Of a stretch of 64,000 bases of DNA, positions 34,616 to 44,200 are shown in pieces. Source of the DNA: Sphingopyxis macrogoltabida (GTDB taxonomy: Bacteria; Pseudomonadota; Alphaproteobacteria; Sphingomonadales; Sphingomonadaceae); the NCBI GenBank assembly GCA_003241685.1, contig QFPJ01000003.1, forward strand, positions 62,001 to 126,000, given 5' to 3'. Every line of letters starts with the position of its first letter. The first letter of the stretch is position 1. A program made the position numbers and the translations under genes. The notes under the pieces are model-generated. The model made no database searches. It saw nothing but the letters and a program-made list of their open reading frames with translations, and was not told the DNA's origin.

Positions 34616-34629
34616 TGATAACGTTCACA
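34616..34629. promoter_or_regulatory. LacI-type operator before the GH3 gene
   Basis: TGATAACGTTCACA is an imperfect CG-centred palindrome 21 bases before the GH3 ATG. TTGATAACGTTC in it matches, on the opposite strand, the half site GAACGTTATCAA at 24862-24873 before the receptor, so the two promoters share an operator type. Confidence 0.6.
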
Positions 34630-34649
34630 TAAATCGGGATGGGAGAGAC

Positions 34650-37136
34650 ATGCAGCGACGGGCGATAGCAATGGCTGCCGCAATGCTCGTGACGGGCAGC
34701 GCCGGGATGGCGATGGCGCAGGCGGCCGATCCGGCGTCGGCAACGGTCCACCCAGCCCTCTGGCCCGCCGCCAAAAGCCCTGCTGCGATCACCGATGCCG
34801 CGACCGAAGCGCGCATCGACGCGCTGATCGCGCGCATGACGGTCGAACAGAAGGTCGGCCAGCTTATCCAGGCCGATATCAGCACGATCACGCCCAGGGA
34901 TCTGGAAACCTATCCGCTGGGTTCGATCCTGGCGGGCGGCAACAGCGGCCCGGGCGGCAACGAGCGCGCGAGCGCCGCCGACTGGGCCAGGCTGGTCGGC
35001 GAATTTCGCGCGACCTCGCTGCGTCCGCAGGCGAACGGCATCGCGATCCCGATCATCTTCGGCGTCGATGCGGTGCATGGGCACAACAACCTGCCCGGTG
35101 CGACGCTGTTTCCGCACAATATCGGCCTTGGCGCCGCGCGCGATCCCGACCTGATCCAGCGGATCGGCGCCGTCACCGCCGCCGAAATCGCGGGCAGCGG
35201 CATCGAATGGACCTTCGCGCCGACGCTCGCCGTGCCGCAGGACATGCGCTGGGGCCGCACCTATGAAGGCTATGCCGCCGATCCGAAACTGGTCGCCGAT
35301 TATGCCAGGGCGATGGTGATCGGGCTGCAGGGGCCGCTGGTCGCGGGGCGCTCGCTCGATGCCACCCATGTCGCCGCGACGGCCAAGCATTTCCTGGCCG
35401 ACGGCGGCACGCTGGAGGGCCGCGATCAGGGCGATGCACCGATCGGCGAGGCCGAACTGGTGGCGAAACATGCGCTCGGTTATCCGGCCGCCATCGATGC
35501 CGGCGCGCTGACCGTCATGGCCAGTTTCTCGAGCTGGAACGGGATCAAGAACCACGGCAACAAGGGGCTGCTGACCGACGCGCTCAAGGATAAGATGGGC
35601 TTTGCCGGCTTCGTCGTCGGCGACTGGAACGGCCACGGCCAGGTCGCGGGTTGCAGCGTCACCGATTGCGCCCCGTCGATCAATGCCGGCCTCGACATGT
35701 TCATGGCGCCCGACAGCTGGAAGGGCCTCTATGAAACCACCGTCGCGCAGGTGAAGGATGGCACGATCGCGCCCGCGCGCCTCGACGATGCGGTGCGCCG
35801 TATCCTGCGCGTCAAATATAAGCTCGGCCTGTTCGCCGAGGGTCATGTCGACCGCAGCCGGGTCAAGGCGCTGGGCACGCCCCAGCATCTGGCTGTCGCG
35901 CGCGAGGCGGTCGCCAAATCGCTGGTGCTGCTGAAAAATAACGGCTCTCTCCTGCCGATCCGGCCCGGCGCGCGGGTACTCGTCACCGGCCCGGGGGCGA
36001 ACGACATGGCGATGCAGTCGGGCGGCTGGACGATCAGCTGGCAGGGCACCGACGTAACTCGCGACGATTTTCCGAACGGGCAGACGATCTGGGAAGCGAT
36101 GAACAAGGCGGTGCGCGATGCGGGCGGCATCGCGACGCTGTCCGATGATGGCGCGTACAAGGAAAAGCCCGACGTTGCGCTCGTCGTGTTCGGCGAGCAT
36201 CCCTATGCCGAGTTTCAGGGCGATGTGCCGACGCTGGATTATCAGCCCGCCGAGGCAAAGGATCTCGCGCTGCTCAAGACCTTGAAGACGGCGCGCATTC
36301 CCGTCGTCGCGGTCTTCCTGTCCGGCCGGCCGATGTTCGTCAATCCGGAGATCAACGCCGCCGATGCCTTTGTCGCGGCCTGGCTGCCGGGGTCGCAGGG
36401 CGCGGGTCTGGCCGATGTGCTCGTCGCCGGAAAGGATGGACGGGCGCCGCGCGATTTCACGGGCAAGCTGCCCTTCGCCTGGCCCGCCGACGCGCGTTCG
36501 CCGATCGAAAAGCCGCAGTTCGATGTCGGCTATGGCCTGACCTATGCCGACCAGCGCCGCGTTCCGACGCTCTCCGAAAAGCCGGGGATCGACATTGCGA
36601 GCATCCTGAACGTCGAAAATTTCTTTTCGGGCGGCCGGGCGCGGTCGCCGTGGACGCTGTCGATCACCGACGCCGGTGGCTCGCGGCAGGTCGAATCGGG
36701 CGCGATCGACAGCAGCTATGGCCTGCTCAAGACGCGATCGGTCGATGTCGCGGCGCAGGAAGACGGCAAGAGCTTCGCCTGGACCGGGCCGGCAAGCCTC
36801 CGCCTGTCGGGGCCGAATGCCGACATGACGCGGCAATTGAACAACAGCTTCGCGCTCCGGATCGACTGGCGCATCGACACGGCGGGATCGGGTCCGGCGA
36901 CGCTGTCGTTCGGCGCCGCGACCGTCGATCTGGCCGCGCGCATCGCGGCCGCGCCGGTGGGGACGGTCGAGACGGTGAAGATTCCCCTGCGCTGCTTCGC
37001 CGACGCGGGCGCCGATCTGGCGCGCGTCGATGCGCCGCTGGCCATTGGCGGCGACGCCGGACTGGCGTTGACGCTGGTTGGCGCGCGGATCGAGGCGGTG
37101 GGCGAAAATCTGGAATGCCCGCCCGCGGCGAAATAA
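34650..37136 (+). CDS. Glycoside hydrolase family 3 exo-beta-glucosidase
   Basis: 828-aa exported enzyme with a signal peptide (about 1-24). The GH3 N-domain has KHFLADGG (246-253), the nucleophile Asp325 in VVGDWNGHG and FGVDAVHGHNN. A C-domain (about 400-630) is followed by an ExoP-type galactose-binding-like domain (about 640-828). This matches exo-1,3/1,4-beta-glucanases of marine and soil proteobacteria. GGGAGAGAC precedes the ATG. It would release glucose from oligosaccharides made by GH16; location periplasmic or outer-membrane-associated. Confidence 0.92.
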   Translation: MQRRAIAMAAAMLVTGSAGMAMAQAADPASATVHPALWPAAKSPAAITDAATEARIDALIARMTVEQKVGQLIQADISTITPRDLETYPLGSILAGGNSGPGGNERASAADWARLVGEFRATSLRPQANGIAIPIIFGVDAVHGHNNLPGATLFPHNIGLGAARDPDLIQRIGAVTAAEIAGSGIEWTFAPTLAVPQDMRWGRTYEGYAADPKLVADYARAMVIGLQGPLVAGRSLDATHVAATAKHFLADGGTLEGRDQGDAPIGEAELVAKHALGYPAAIDAGALTVMASFSSWNGIKNHGNKGLLTDALKDKMGFAGFVVGDWNGHGQVAGCSVTDCAPSINAGLDMFMAPDSWKGLYETTVAQVKDGTIAPARLDDAVRRILRVKYKLGLFAEGHVDRSRVKALGTPQHLAVAREAVAKSLVLLKNNGSLLPIRPGARVLVTGPGANDMAMQSGGWTISWQGTDVTRDDFPNGQTIWEAMNKAVRDAGGIATLSDDGAYKEKPDVALVVFGEHPYAEFQGDVPTLDYQPAEAKDLALLKTLKTARIPVVAVFLSGRPMFVNPEINAADAFVAAWLPGSQGAGLADVLVAGKDGRAPRDFTGKLPFAWPADARSPIEKPQFDVGYGLTYADQRRVPTLSEKPGIDIASILNVENFFSGGRARSPWTLSITDAGGSRQVESGAIDSSYGLLKTRSVDVAAQEDGKSFAWTGPASLRLSGPNADMTRQLNNSFALRIDWRIDTAGSGPATLSFGAATVDLAARIAAAPVGTVETVKIPLRCFADAGADLARVDAPLAIGGDAGLALTLVGARIEAVGENLECPPAAK

Positions 37137-37183
37137 GAGATACCGTCGACAGCGGACCGACGACAGCATAGGGGAGAGACGCG

Positions 37184-38482
37184 ATGGCTTTGGCGCCGGA
37201 AATCAGTTCGAGCAGCGATCCGGTGGCGGTCGAGGGCGGGGGCGCGCACGTCGATGCGCCCGAACTGCGGCTGTTCGTCATGGGTCTGTTCTTCATCTTC
37301 GGCGGGATCACGTCGCTGAACGACGTGATCATTCCGAAGCTGAAGGAATTGTTCACACTGAACTACACCCAGGCGATGCTGGTGCAGTTCTGTTTCTTCA
37401 CCGCCTATCTGCTGATCGGCATTCCCGGCGCCAAGCTGGTGAAACGCATCGGCTATATGCGCGGCGCGGTCGCGGGGCTGCTGACGATGCTTGTCGGCTG
37501 CCTGCTGTTCATCCCGGCGTCGCAGACCGCGACATACGGCCTGTTCCTCTTCGCCCTGTTCATACTCGCCAGCGGCGTCGTGATCGTGCAGGTCGTCGCC
37601 AATCCGCTGATCTCGCTGCTCGGCAAGCCGGAGACCGCGCACAGCCGCCTGACCTTTGCCCAGGCCTTCAACTCCTTCGGGACATTCCTGTTTCCGCTGG
37701 TCGGCGCCGGCCTGATCCTCGGATCGTTGAAGGATGTGACGGCGGCGGATCTGTCGGGGCCCGCGCTCGACGCGTACCGCGTCGCAGAAAGCCAGGCCAT
37801 CGTCCACGGCTATCTGGGCATCGCGGCGGCGCTGGCGGTGGTGGCGGCGGCGGTATGGCTGTTCCGCAATCGGCTGCACGGCGAACGGCACGAGGCGAGC
37901 AGCGGCCTTGCCGGCTTCGACCTGCTCCGGCGCCCGCGCTTCCGCTTCGGCGCGCTGTGCATTTTCCTCTACGTCGGCGCGGAAGTGTCGATCGGGTCGC
38001 TGATCATCAACTATCTGGCGCTCGATCGGGTGCTGGGCCAGCCCGAATCGGCCATCGGCTGGATGGTCGCGCTCTATTGGGGCGGCGCGATGATCGGCCG
38101 CTTCATCGGATCGGGCCTGATGTATCTGGGCGTCAGCCCCGGCAAGCTGCTCGCGGGGGTCGCGATCGGCGCGATCGCGTTGATCCTGATATCGGCGAAC
38201 AGCACCGGCGCCGTCGCGGCCTATTCGCTGCTCGGTATCGGGTTGATGAACGCGATCATGTTCCCGACGATCTTCAGTCTGGCGAGTGAAAAGCTGGGCA
38301 GCCGCGCCGCCGACGGATCGGGGATCATCAATATCGCGATCTTCGGCGGCGCCGTGGTCCCGCTGGCGACAGGGGCGCTTGCCGACATGACGGGCAGCCT
38401 CGCTCTCGCGCTGCTCCTGCCCGCCGCCTGCTATGCTGTGATCGCGGGCTTCGGCTATTATGCGCGGCGTCCCGCCGCCTGA
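37184..38482 (+). CDS. FucP/GluP-type MFS sugar:proton symporter
   Basis: 432-aa major-facilitator transporter of the fucose/glucose/galactose symporter group with twelve helices. FFIFGGITSLNDVIIPKLKE is the typical first helix and loop, and NPLISLLGKPETAHSRLTFAQAFNSFGT is very characteristic of this group. It follows GH3 by 47 bases with AGGGGAGA before the ATG and probably shares its transcript, so the expected substrate is glucose released by GH3. Confidence 0.88.
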   Translation: MALAPEISSSSDPVAVEGGGAHVDAPELRLFVMGLFFIFGGITSLNDVIIPKLKELFTLNYTQAMLVQFCFFTAYLLIGIPGAKLVKRIGYMRGAVAGLLTMLVGCLLFIPASQTATYGLFLFALFILASGVVIVQVVANPLISLLGKPETAHSRLTFAQAFNSFGTFLFPLVGAGLILGSLKDVTAADLSGPALDAYRVAESQAIVHGYLGIAAALAVVAAAVWLFRNRLHGERHEASSGLAGFDLLRRPRFRFGALCIFLYVGAEVSIGSLIINYLALDRVLGQPESAIGWMVALYWGGAMIGRFIGSGLMYLGVSPGKLLAGVAIGAIALILISANSTGAVAAYSLLGIGLMNAIMFPTIFSLASEKLGSRAADGSGIINIAIFGGAVVPLATGALADMTGSLALALLLPAACYAVIAGFGYYARRPAA

Positions 38483-38567
38483 ACGGCGGCTAGCGGTTTA
38501 GGATCAGGAAAGGCGGCGCACGGCTCCGATCGCGCCTGTCCTCTGGACTTTCAACGCGCAAGATATA

Positions 38568-38582
38568 TATACCGACCGTTAT
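38568..38582. promoter_or_regulatory. TetR operator 1, over the tetR start and -10
   Basis: TATACCGACCGTTAT overlaps the TATATATA tract (a likely -10, about 38564-38571) and the first two bases of the tetR ATG. It resembles the sites at 39213 and 39260, which together read TATACCG-xx-CGTTATA. This indicates autorepression. Confidence 0.6.
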
Positions 38583-39192
38583 GGAACAGACTCTGGCTCC
38601 AGCGCCCAAGGGGCGCCCGCGCGAATTTTGTGTCGATCAGGCTCTGGCTGCGGCGCTGCATGTCTTTTGGGCCAAGGGTTATGACGGCGCGTCGATGACC
38701 GACCTGACCGAAGCGATGGGGATCACCAAGCCCAGCCTTTATGCGGCCTTCGGCAACAAGGAGGCGCTGTTTCACAAGGCGCTCGACCTGTATGAACAGG
38801 AAAAGCTGGAATATGCGCGCGCCGCGCTGGCGCAGCCGACGGCGCGCCAGGTTGCCGAACATTATCTGCGCGGCGCGATCGACGTCCACTGCGGCGCCGA
38901 CGACCCCAAGGGCTGCATGGGCCTGATCAGTTCGCTGGCGTGCAGTCCCGAAGCCGAATCGATCAAGGCCGACGTGGTGCGCCGCCGCGCGTCGTCGCAG
39001 GGCGCGCTGGTCGAACGGTTCGAACAGGCGCGTCGCGAAGGCGATCTGCCCGCGCACATCGACCCGGAAGGGCTGACCAGCCTGCTCTATGCCGTCTTGC
39101 AGGGAATCACGGTTCAGGCCGGCGCCGGCGCGTCGCGGGGCGAGCTGGAACGGCTGGTGGACACCAGTCTCGCGCTCTGGCCCAGTGCCTGA
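38581..39192 (+). CDS. TetR/AcrR-family repressor of the RND operon
   Basis: 203-aa regulator with an N-terminal helix-turn-helix (about 25-62: ALAAALHVFWAKGYDGASMT, MGITKPSLYAAFGNKEALF) and a ligand-binding helical C-domain. No ribosome site precedes the ATG; a -10-like TATATA ends about 10 bases upstream, so the mRNA may be leaderless. Matching operator-like sites cover its own start and the efflux promoter. Ligands are likely substrates of the pump, such as antimicrobials or aromatic compounds. Confidence 0.88.
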   Translation: MEQTLAPAPKGRPREFCVDQALAAALHVFWAKGYDGASMTDLTEAMGITKPSLYAAFGNKEALFHKALDLYEQEKLEYARAALAQPTARQVAEHYLRGAIDVHCGADDPKGCMGLISSLACSPEAESIKADVVRRRASSQGALVERFEQARREGDLPAHIDPEGLTSLLYAVLQGITVQAGAGASRGELERLVDTSLALWPSA

Positions 39193-39212
39193 CCGGGCAC
39201 CATCCGATTTTT

Positions 39213-39228
39213 TATAACGGGCGGTATA
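39213..39228. promoter_or_regulatory. TetR operator 2, upstream of the efflux promoter
   Basis: TATAACGGGCGGTATA, an inverted repeat of TATA-CGG/CGG-TATA arms and the reverse of the site at 38568 (reads TATACCGCCCGTTATA on the minus strand). It ends 8 bases before the -35 of the efflux promoter. Confidence 0.6.
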
Positions 39229-39235
39229 AAAGTCC

Positions 39236-39273
39236 TTGACGGGGTGCTGATGTGGGTTATATACCGCTCAGTA
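39236..39273 (+). promoter_or_regulatory. Efflux operon promoter with TetR operator 3
   Basis: TTGACG (39236-39241) and TATATA (39258-39263) are 16 bases apart. TATACCGCTCAGTA (39260-39273) overlaps the -10 and is a degenerate version of the TetR sites. Transcription would start near 39270, about 50 bases before the short leader ORF. Confidence 0.65.
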
Positions 39274-39322
39274 CAGAAGGGGCGGGGCTTGGGCCCGCCG
39301 CAATCGAGCAAAGGGAAAGCCG

Positions 39323-39352
39323 ATGCGCCAGCGACTTTGTCCCCGGGCCTGA
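39323..39352 (+). CDS. Possible 9-codon leader peptide gene
   Basis: ATG at 39323 with AAGGGAAAG at 39311-39319 starts a nine-residue peptide, MRQRLCPRA, rich in Arg and with one Cys and one Pro. It lies inside the transcribed leader of the efflux operon and is followed by two hairpins (39390-39409, 39442-39485). It may be a cis-acting leader peptide whose translation status controls folding downstream. Not matched to any known leader. Confidence 0.45.
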   Translation: MRQRLCPRA

Positions 39353-39389
39353 CCGCCTAGACCATTCCTGATTCCGTCGAACAATCGGG

Positions 39390-39485
39390 CGCGCCGTCGT
39401 TGCGGCGCGTGCGGGTCCGTTCGGCCTGATTTCTCCCCCTCGCCGGGCACGATCGTCCCCGGGGCCTGGCCCCGTCGTGCCCGGC
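39390..39485 (+). other. Two strong hairpins in the efflux-operon leader
   Basis: Hairpin 1 pairs CGCGCCG (39390-39396) with CGGCGCG (39403-39409). Hairpin 2 pairs GCCGGGCACGA (39442-39452) with TCGTGCCCGGC (39475-39485), with an inner GGGG/CCCC stem. Neither is followed by a T-tract on the plus strand, so classical intrinsic termination is unlikely; RNA-level control or a pause is possible. Hairpin 2 ends 25 bases before the next ATG. Confidence 0.55.
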
Positions 39486-39510
39486 GTCCCTCCCGTTCGG
39501 AGTTCGACCC

Positions 39511-39912
39511 ATGGCCTATCTTGCCGTCAACGAGGCGCTTGGCGTCTCCCTTCTCCCCCGGCTCGCCCCCGCCGGGGTTCCCGCAGCGCCGACGGCCGTG
39601 CCCGCCGGCTTTTCGGCGCTGGAATGGTCGGTCGTGGCGCTCGCGCGTCACGACCGGCCATCAAGCCTTCGCGAACCAGGCCGGCTGGCCCGGTTTCTGG
39701 GGGCGCTGTTCGGCGACCCCTTCAACCGCCGCCTTGCCGACACGCGGCTGGAAGCGCTGCGCCGCATGGCGGTGCTGACCTGGCACCACAGCTTTGCCGT
39801 GCCGCAGCGCGAAATCGCCGCCTTTCTGAGCGCGGGATACAGCACCGATCATTATGAACTGCTGGGCAAGCATGTCGCGCATGCGCATGTCGCCCGCCTC
39901 TTCCGAAAGTAG
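39511..39912 (+). CDS. Unknown 133-aa protein at the head of the efflux operon
   Basis: Not recognised. It starts MAYLAVNEALGVSLLPRL with CGGAG eight bases ahead of the ATG. The first 50 residues are Ala/Pro-rich. The second half (FLGALFGDPFNRRLADTRLEALRRMA, then QREIAAFLSAGYSTDHYELL) is probably helical. There is no signal peptide and no membrane segment. It ends 7 bases before the adaptor gene, so it is probably transcribed with the pump. A role in regulating or assembling the efflux system is a guess. Confidence 0.6.
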   Translation: MAYLAVNEALGVSLLPRLAPAGVPAAPTAVPAGFSALEWSVVALARHDRPSSLREPGRLARFLGALFGDPFNRRLADTRLEALRRMAVLTWHHSFAVPQREIAAFLSAGYSTDHYELLGKHVAHAHVARLFRK

Positions 39913-39919
39913 CCCTTCC

Positions 39920-41185
39920 ATGAACATGCTCTCCCCGATCCGGGGCGAGGACGCGGCAAAGACCGCGCCCGCCCCGGAAACCCCCGGTCGCCGCTGGCGC
40001 CGCCCCGCCCAGATCGGCATCCCGCTCGCGCTGTTGCTGGCGGCGGGCTATGGCTTCGCGCAGCGCGACAATCCGGCGGTCGCCGCGGCGCCGCTGCCGG
40101 TCGTCACCGTTGCCGCGCCGCTGGCGCGCGACATCACCGAATGGGACGATTATGTCGGCCGCTTCGAGGCGAGCCGATCGGTCGAGGTGCGCCCCCGCGT
40201 TTCGGGCGAACTCGTCGGCATCCACTTCACCGACGGCCAGATCGTCCGCAAGGGCCAATTGCTCTTCACGATCGATCCGCGCCCCTTCGCGGCGGCGCTG
40301 GCGGAAGCGCGGGCCCAGGCCGCCAGCGCGCGCAGCGATCTGGAACTGGCGCGCGCCAATCTTGCCCGCGCGGGACGCCTTGCCGCAGACGATGCGGTCT
40401 CGCAAAGCGACCTGGACGAATTGAATGCCCGCGCCCGGGCGGCTTCGGCGGCGCTCGCCGCGGCCGACGCGCGGGTGCGCTCGCGCGCGCTCGACGTCGA
40501 ATTCACACAGGTTCGCGCGCCGATCGGCGGCCGTATTTCGGACCGCCGCGTCGATGCCGGCAATCTGGTCGCGGCGGGCGAGGGGGCGGGCAGCAGCCTG
40601 CTCACCACGATCAACGCGCTAGACCCGATCTACTTCAGCTTCAACGGCTCGGAAGGGCTGTTCCTGAAGGCGAAGCGCGCGCAGGCGGACGGCACCACGC
40701 CCGCGACCGTCGAAGTCCGATTGCAGGATGAACGCGATTACAGCCGCACCGGCACGCTCGACTTCACCGACAATGGCATCGATCCGCGTTCGGGCACGAT
40801 CCGCGGCCGCGCCGTCATCGCCAACCCCGACCTGTTCCTGTCGCCCGGCATGTTCGGCAATATGCGGCTGGCGAGCGGCGGCAAGGAACGGGCGCTGCTC
40901 GTCCCCGACGCGGCGGTCCAGACCGATCAGGCGCGCAAGATCCTGCTCGTCGTCGGCAGGACCGGCGATGTCGCGGCCAAGGAGGTGACGCTGGGTCCCG
41001 TCGTCGACGGCCTGCGCGTGATCCGGTCGGGGATCGCGCCCGGCGACCGCGTCGTGATCGCCGGCACGCAGTTCGCCATGCCGGGCACGAAAGTCCAGCC
41101 CAAGGCGGGCCGTATCCAGCCGAGCGCGTCCGAAACCGCGCCGCCGGGCAATGCGCTGATCGGCGAGGCGACCTTCGCCCGCTGA
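39920..41185 (+). CDS. RND efflux periplasmic adaptor (HlyD/AcrA family)
   Basis: 421-aa membrane-fusion protein. One N-terminal membrane helix (about 31-50) anchors it, with no lipobox Cys. The lipoyl half-motifs are VRPRVSGELVGIHFTDGQIV and VEFTQVRAPIGGRISDR, around a coiled-coil hairpin rich in Ala/Arg (about 120-190), with a beta-barrel and membrane-proximal domain behind. The ATG at 39920 (MNMLSPIRG) or the second Met is the start. Together with the pump and channel genes it forms a complete tripartite system. Confidence 0.9.
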   Translation: MNMLSPIRGEDAAKTAPAPETPGRRWRRPAQIGIPLALLLAAGYGFAQRDNPAVAAAPLPVVTVAAPLARDITEWDDYVGRFEASRSVEVRPRVSGELVGIHFTDGQIVRKGQLLFTIDPRPFAAALAEARAQAASARSDLELARANLARAGRLAADDAVSQSDLDELNARARAASAALAAADARVRSRALDVEFTQVRAPIGGRISDRRVDAGNLVAAGEGAGSSLLTTINALDPIYFSFNGSEGLFLKAKRAQADGTTPATVEVRLQDERDYSRTGTLDFTDNGIDPRSGTIRGRAVIANPDLFLSPGMFGNMRLASGGKERALLVPDAAVQTDQARKILLVVGRTGDVAAKEVTLGPVVDGLRVIRSGIAPGDRVVIAGTQFAMPGTKVQPKAGRIQPSASETAPPGNALIGEATFAR

Positions 41186-41260
41186 CCAGCGCCCTCCCGC
41201 TCGTCCGCGGGCGGGCAAACCCATAAAGTCTCAACGATCCTCCAAGCAGGGGAGCCTGTC

Positions 41261-44200
41261 ATGCGCCGTCTTTCGCGCTTCTTCATCACGCGGCCGATCT
41301 TTGCCGCCGTCATCTCGGTCGTCATCACGCTGATCGGCGCCATCGCCTATTGGTCGCTGCCCGTCGCGCAATATCCCGACATCGTTCCGCCGACCGTGAC
41401 CGTCACCGCCAGCTATCCCGGCGCGTCGGCCGAAACCGTCGCCGAAACGGTGGCGGCGCCGATCGAGCAGGAAATCAACGGCGTCGACAACATGCTGTAT
41501 CAGTCGAGCCAGTCGACCGGCGACGGGGTGGTCACGATCACCGTGACCTTCCGCATCGGCACCGACCTCGATGCCGCGCAGGTGCTGGTGCAGAATCGCG
41601 TCGCGATCGCGGTGCCGCGTCTGCCGCAGGAGGTGCAGCGGCTGGGCGTCGTCACGCGCAAGACATCCCCCGACTTCCTGACCGTCGTCAATCTGGTGTC
41701 CCCCGACGGGTCGCTCGATCGCGGCTATCTGTCCAACTATGCGCTGACCCAGCTTCGCGACCGGCTGAGCCGGATCGACGGCGTCGGCGACGTGCGCCTG
41801 TTCGGCAACCGCGACTATGCGATGCGCGTGTGGATCGACCCCAGCCGCGCCGCCGCGCTCGACCTGACGGCGGGGGAGATCGTCGCGGCGCTGCGCGCGC
41901 AGAATGTCCAGGTCGCGGCGGGTTCGCTCGGCCAGCCGCCCTATGCGAGCGGCGAGGCCTATCAGCTCAGCGTCGAGACGCAGGGCCGCCTGGTCGATCC
42001 GCAGCAATTTGCGGAGGTCGTGATCCGCACCGACGCCGACGGCCGCCAGGTCCGCGTCGCCGATGTCGCGCGCGTCGAACTGGGCGCGTCGGATTATAAC
42101 AGCAACACCTATCTCTCGGGCGATCCGACGGTCATCCTCGCCGTGTTCCAGCGTCCGGGATCGAACGCGCTGGCGGCCGCCAAGGCGGTCGAGGCGGAGA
42201 TGGAGGCGGCGGCCAGGGCCTTTCCCAAGGGCCTGGAATATCGTGTCATCTACAATCCGACCAAGTTCATCGAACAGTCGATCGACGCGGTGATGTCGAC
42301 GCTGGTCGAAGCGATGCTGCTCGTCGTCATCGTGATCCTCGTCTTCCTGCAGAAATGGCGCGCCGCGATCATCCCGATCGTCGCCATCCCGATCTCGCTC
42401 GTCGGCACTTTCGCGGTCCTCGCCGCCTTCGGCTTCAGCCTCAACAACCTCTCGCTCTTCGGACTGGTGCTGGCGATCGGGATCGTCGTCGACGACGCGA
42501 TCGTCGTCGTCGAAAATGTCGAACGCAATCTGGAACGCGGCCTGTCGGCGCTGGACGCGGCGAAAACCTCGATGGACGAAGTGTCGGGCGCGCTCGTCGC
42601 GATCGTGCTCGTGCTCTGCGCGGTTTTCGTGCCGACCCTGTTCCTGACCGGCCTGTCGGGTGCCTTCTATCAACAATTCGCGGTGACGATCGCAACGGCG
42701 ACGGTCATCTCGCTGATCGTGTCGCTGACGCTGTCGCCCGCACTCGCCGCGATCCTGCTCAAGCCGCATGCCGGTCCCGCCAACCCCTCGTGCCTGCGCC
42801 GGCTCGCGGGCCGGGCGGGCGACGCCTTCAACCGCGCGTTCGAACGGATGGCCGATGGCTATGCCGCGATCACGGCGCGGCTGGTGCGCCGGCCGAAGCG
42901 GATGATGGCAACCTATGGCGGCCTGATCGCCGCGACGGCGGGATTGTTCTGGGCGACGCCGACGGGCTTCATCCCGGCACAGGACCAGGGCTATTTCCTC
43001 GCCGTCGTCCAGCTTCCGCCGGGCGCTTCGGTCGAACGCACCGATGCGGCGCTGCGCAAGGTCGCGGACCGCATCCTGCCGATCGACGGCATATTGGGGT
43101 CGGTGATGCTCGCCGGCTTCGACGGGCCGTCGCAGACGCTCGCCCCCAATGCCGCCGCCGCCTATTTCCCGCTCAAGAGCTTCGAGGAGCGCGCCGGGCT
43201 GGACATCAGCTTCGACGAGATCATGGAACGCGCGCGCGCGAACACCGCCGACATTACGGAGGCGCGCGTCGTGATCATCCCGCCGCCGCTGATCCAGGGG
43301 ATCGGTTCGGCGGGCGGATACCGCCTGATGGTGCAGGACCGCGGCGGCCACGGCTATCAGAAGCTGGCCGAGGAGTCGGGCAAGCTGATCGGCCGGGCGA
43401 ACGAGACCGAAGGGCTGGCTCAGGTCTTCACCTTCTTCGACACCGGCTCTCCGCGCGTCTATGCCGACATCGACCGCGCCAAGGCGAATCTGCTCGGCGT
43501 GCCGCCCGAACGCGTGTTCGAAACGCTGCAGGTCTATCTGGGATCGGCCTTCGTCAATGATTTCAACCTGCTTGGCCGGACTTACCGGGTGACGGCGCAG
43601 GCCGATGCGCCGTTCCGCCGGACCGTGGCCGACATCGCCAATCTCCAGACGCGATCGAACAGCGGCGAGATGGTGCCGATCGGATCGGTCGCGACCTTCC
43701 AGGACAAGGCGGGACCGTATCGCGTCGTGCGCTACAACCTCTATCCCGCGGTCGAGATCGACGGCGATACCGCACCGGGCTATTCGTCGGGCGCGTCGCT
43801 GACCACGATGGAGAAGCTGGCGGACGAGGCGCTGCCCGCGGGCTATGGCACCGAATGGACCGGCATCGCCTATCAGCAGAAGGCGGCGGGCAGCACCGCG
43901 GCCATCGTCTTCACGCTGGCGGTCGTGTTCGTCTTCCTCGTGCTCGCCGCGCAATATGAAAGCCTGACGCTGCCGCTGTCGATCGTGCTGATCGTGCCGA
44001 TGTGCCTGTTCGCGGCGATGGTCGGCGTGAATATGCGCGGGATGGACAATAATGTCCTGACCCAGATCGGGCTGGTGGTGCTGATCGCGCTTGCGGCCAA
44101 GAACGCCATCCTGATCGTCGAATTCGCCAGGCAGGCGGAGGAGCAGGACGGACTGTCGCCGCTGGAAGCGGCCGTCCGCGCGGCCCGCGACCGTTTGCGC

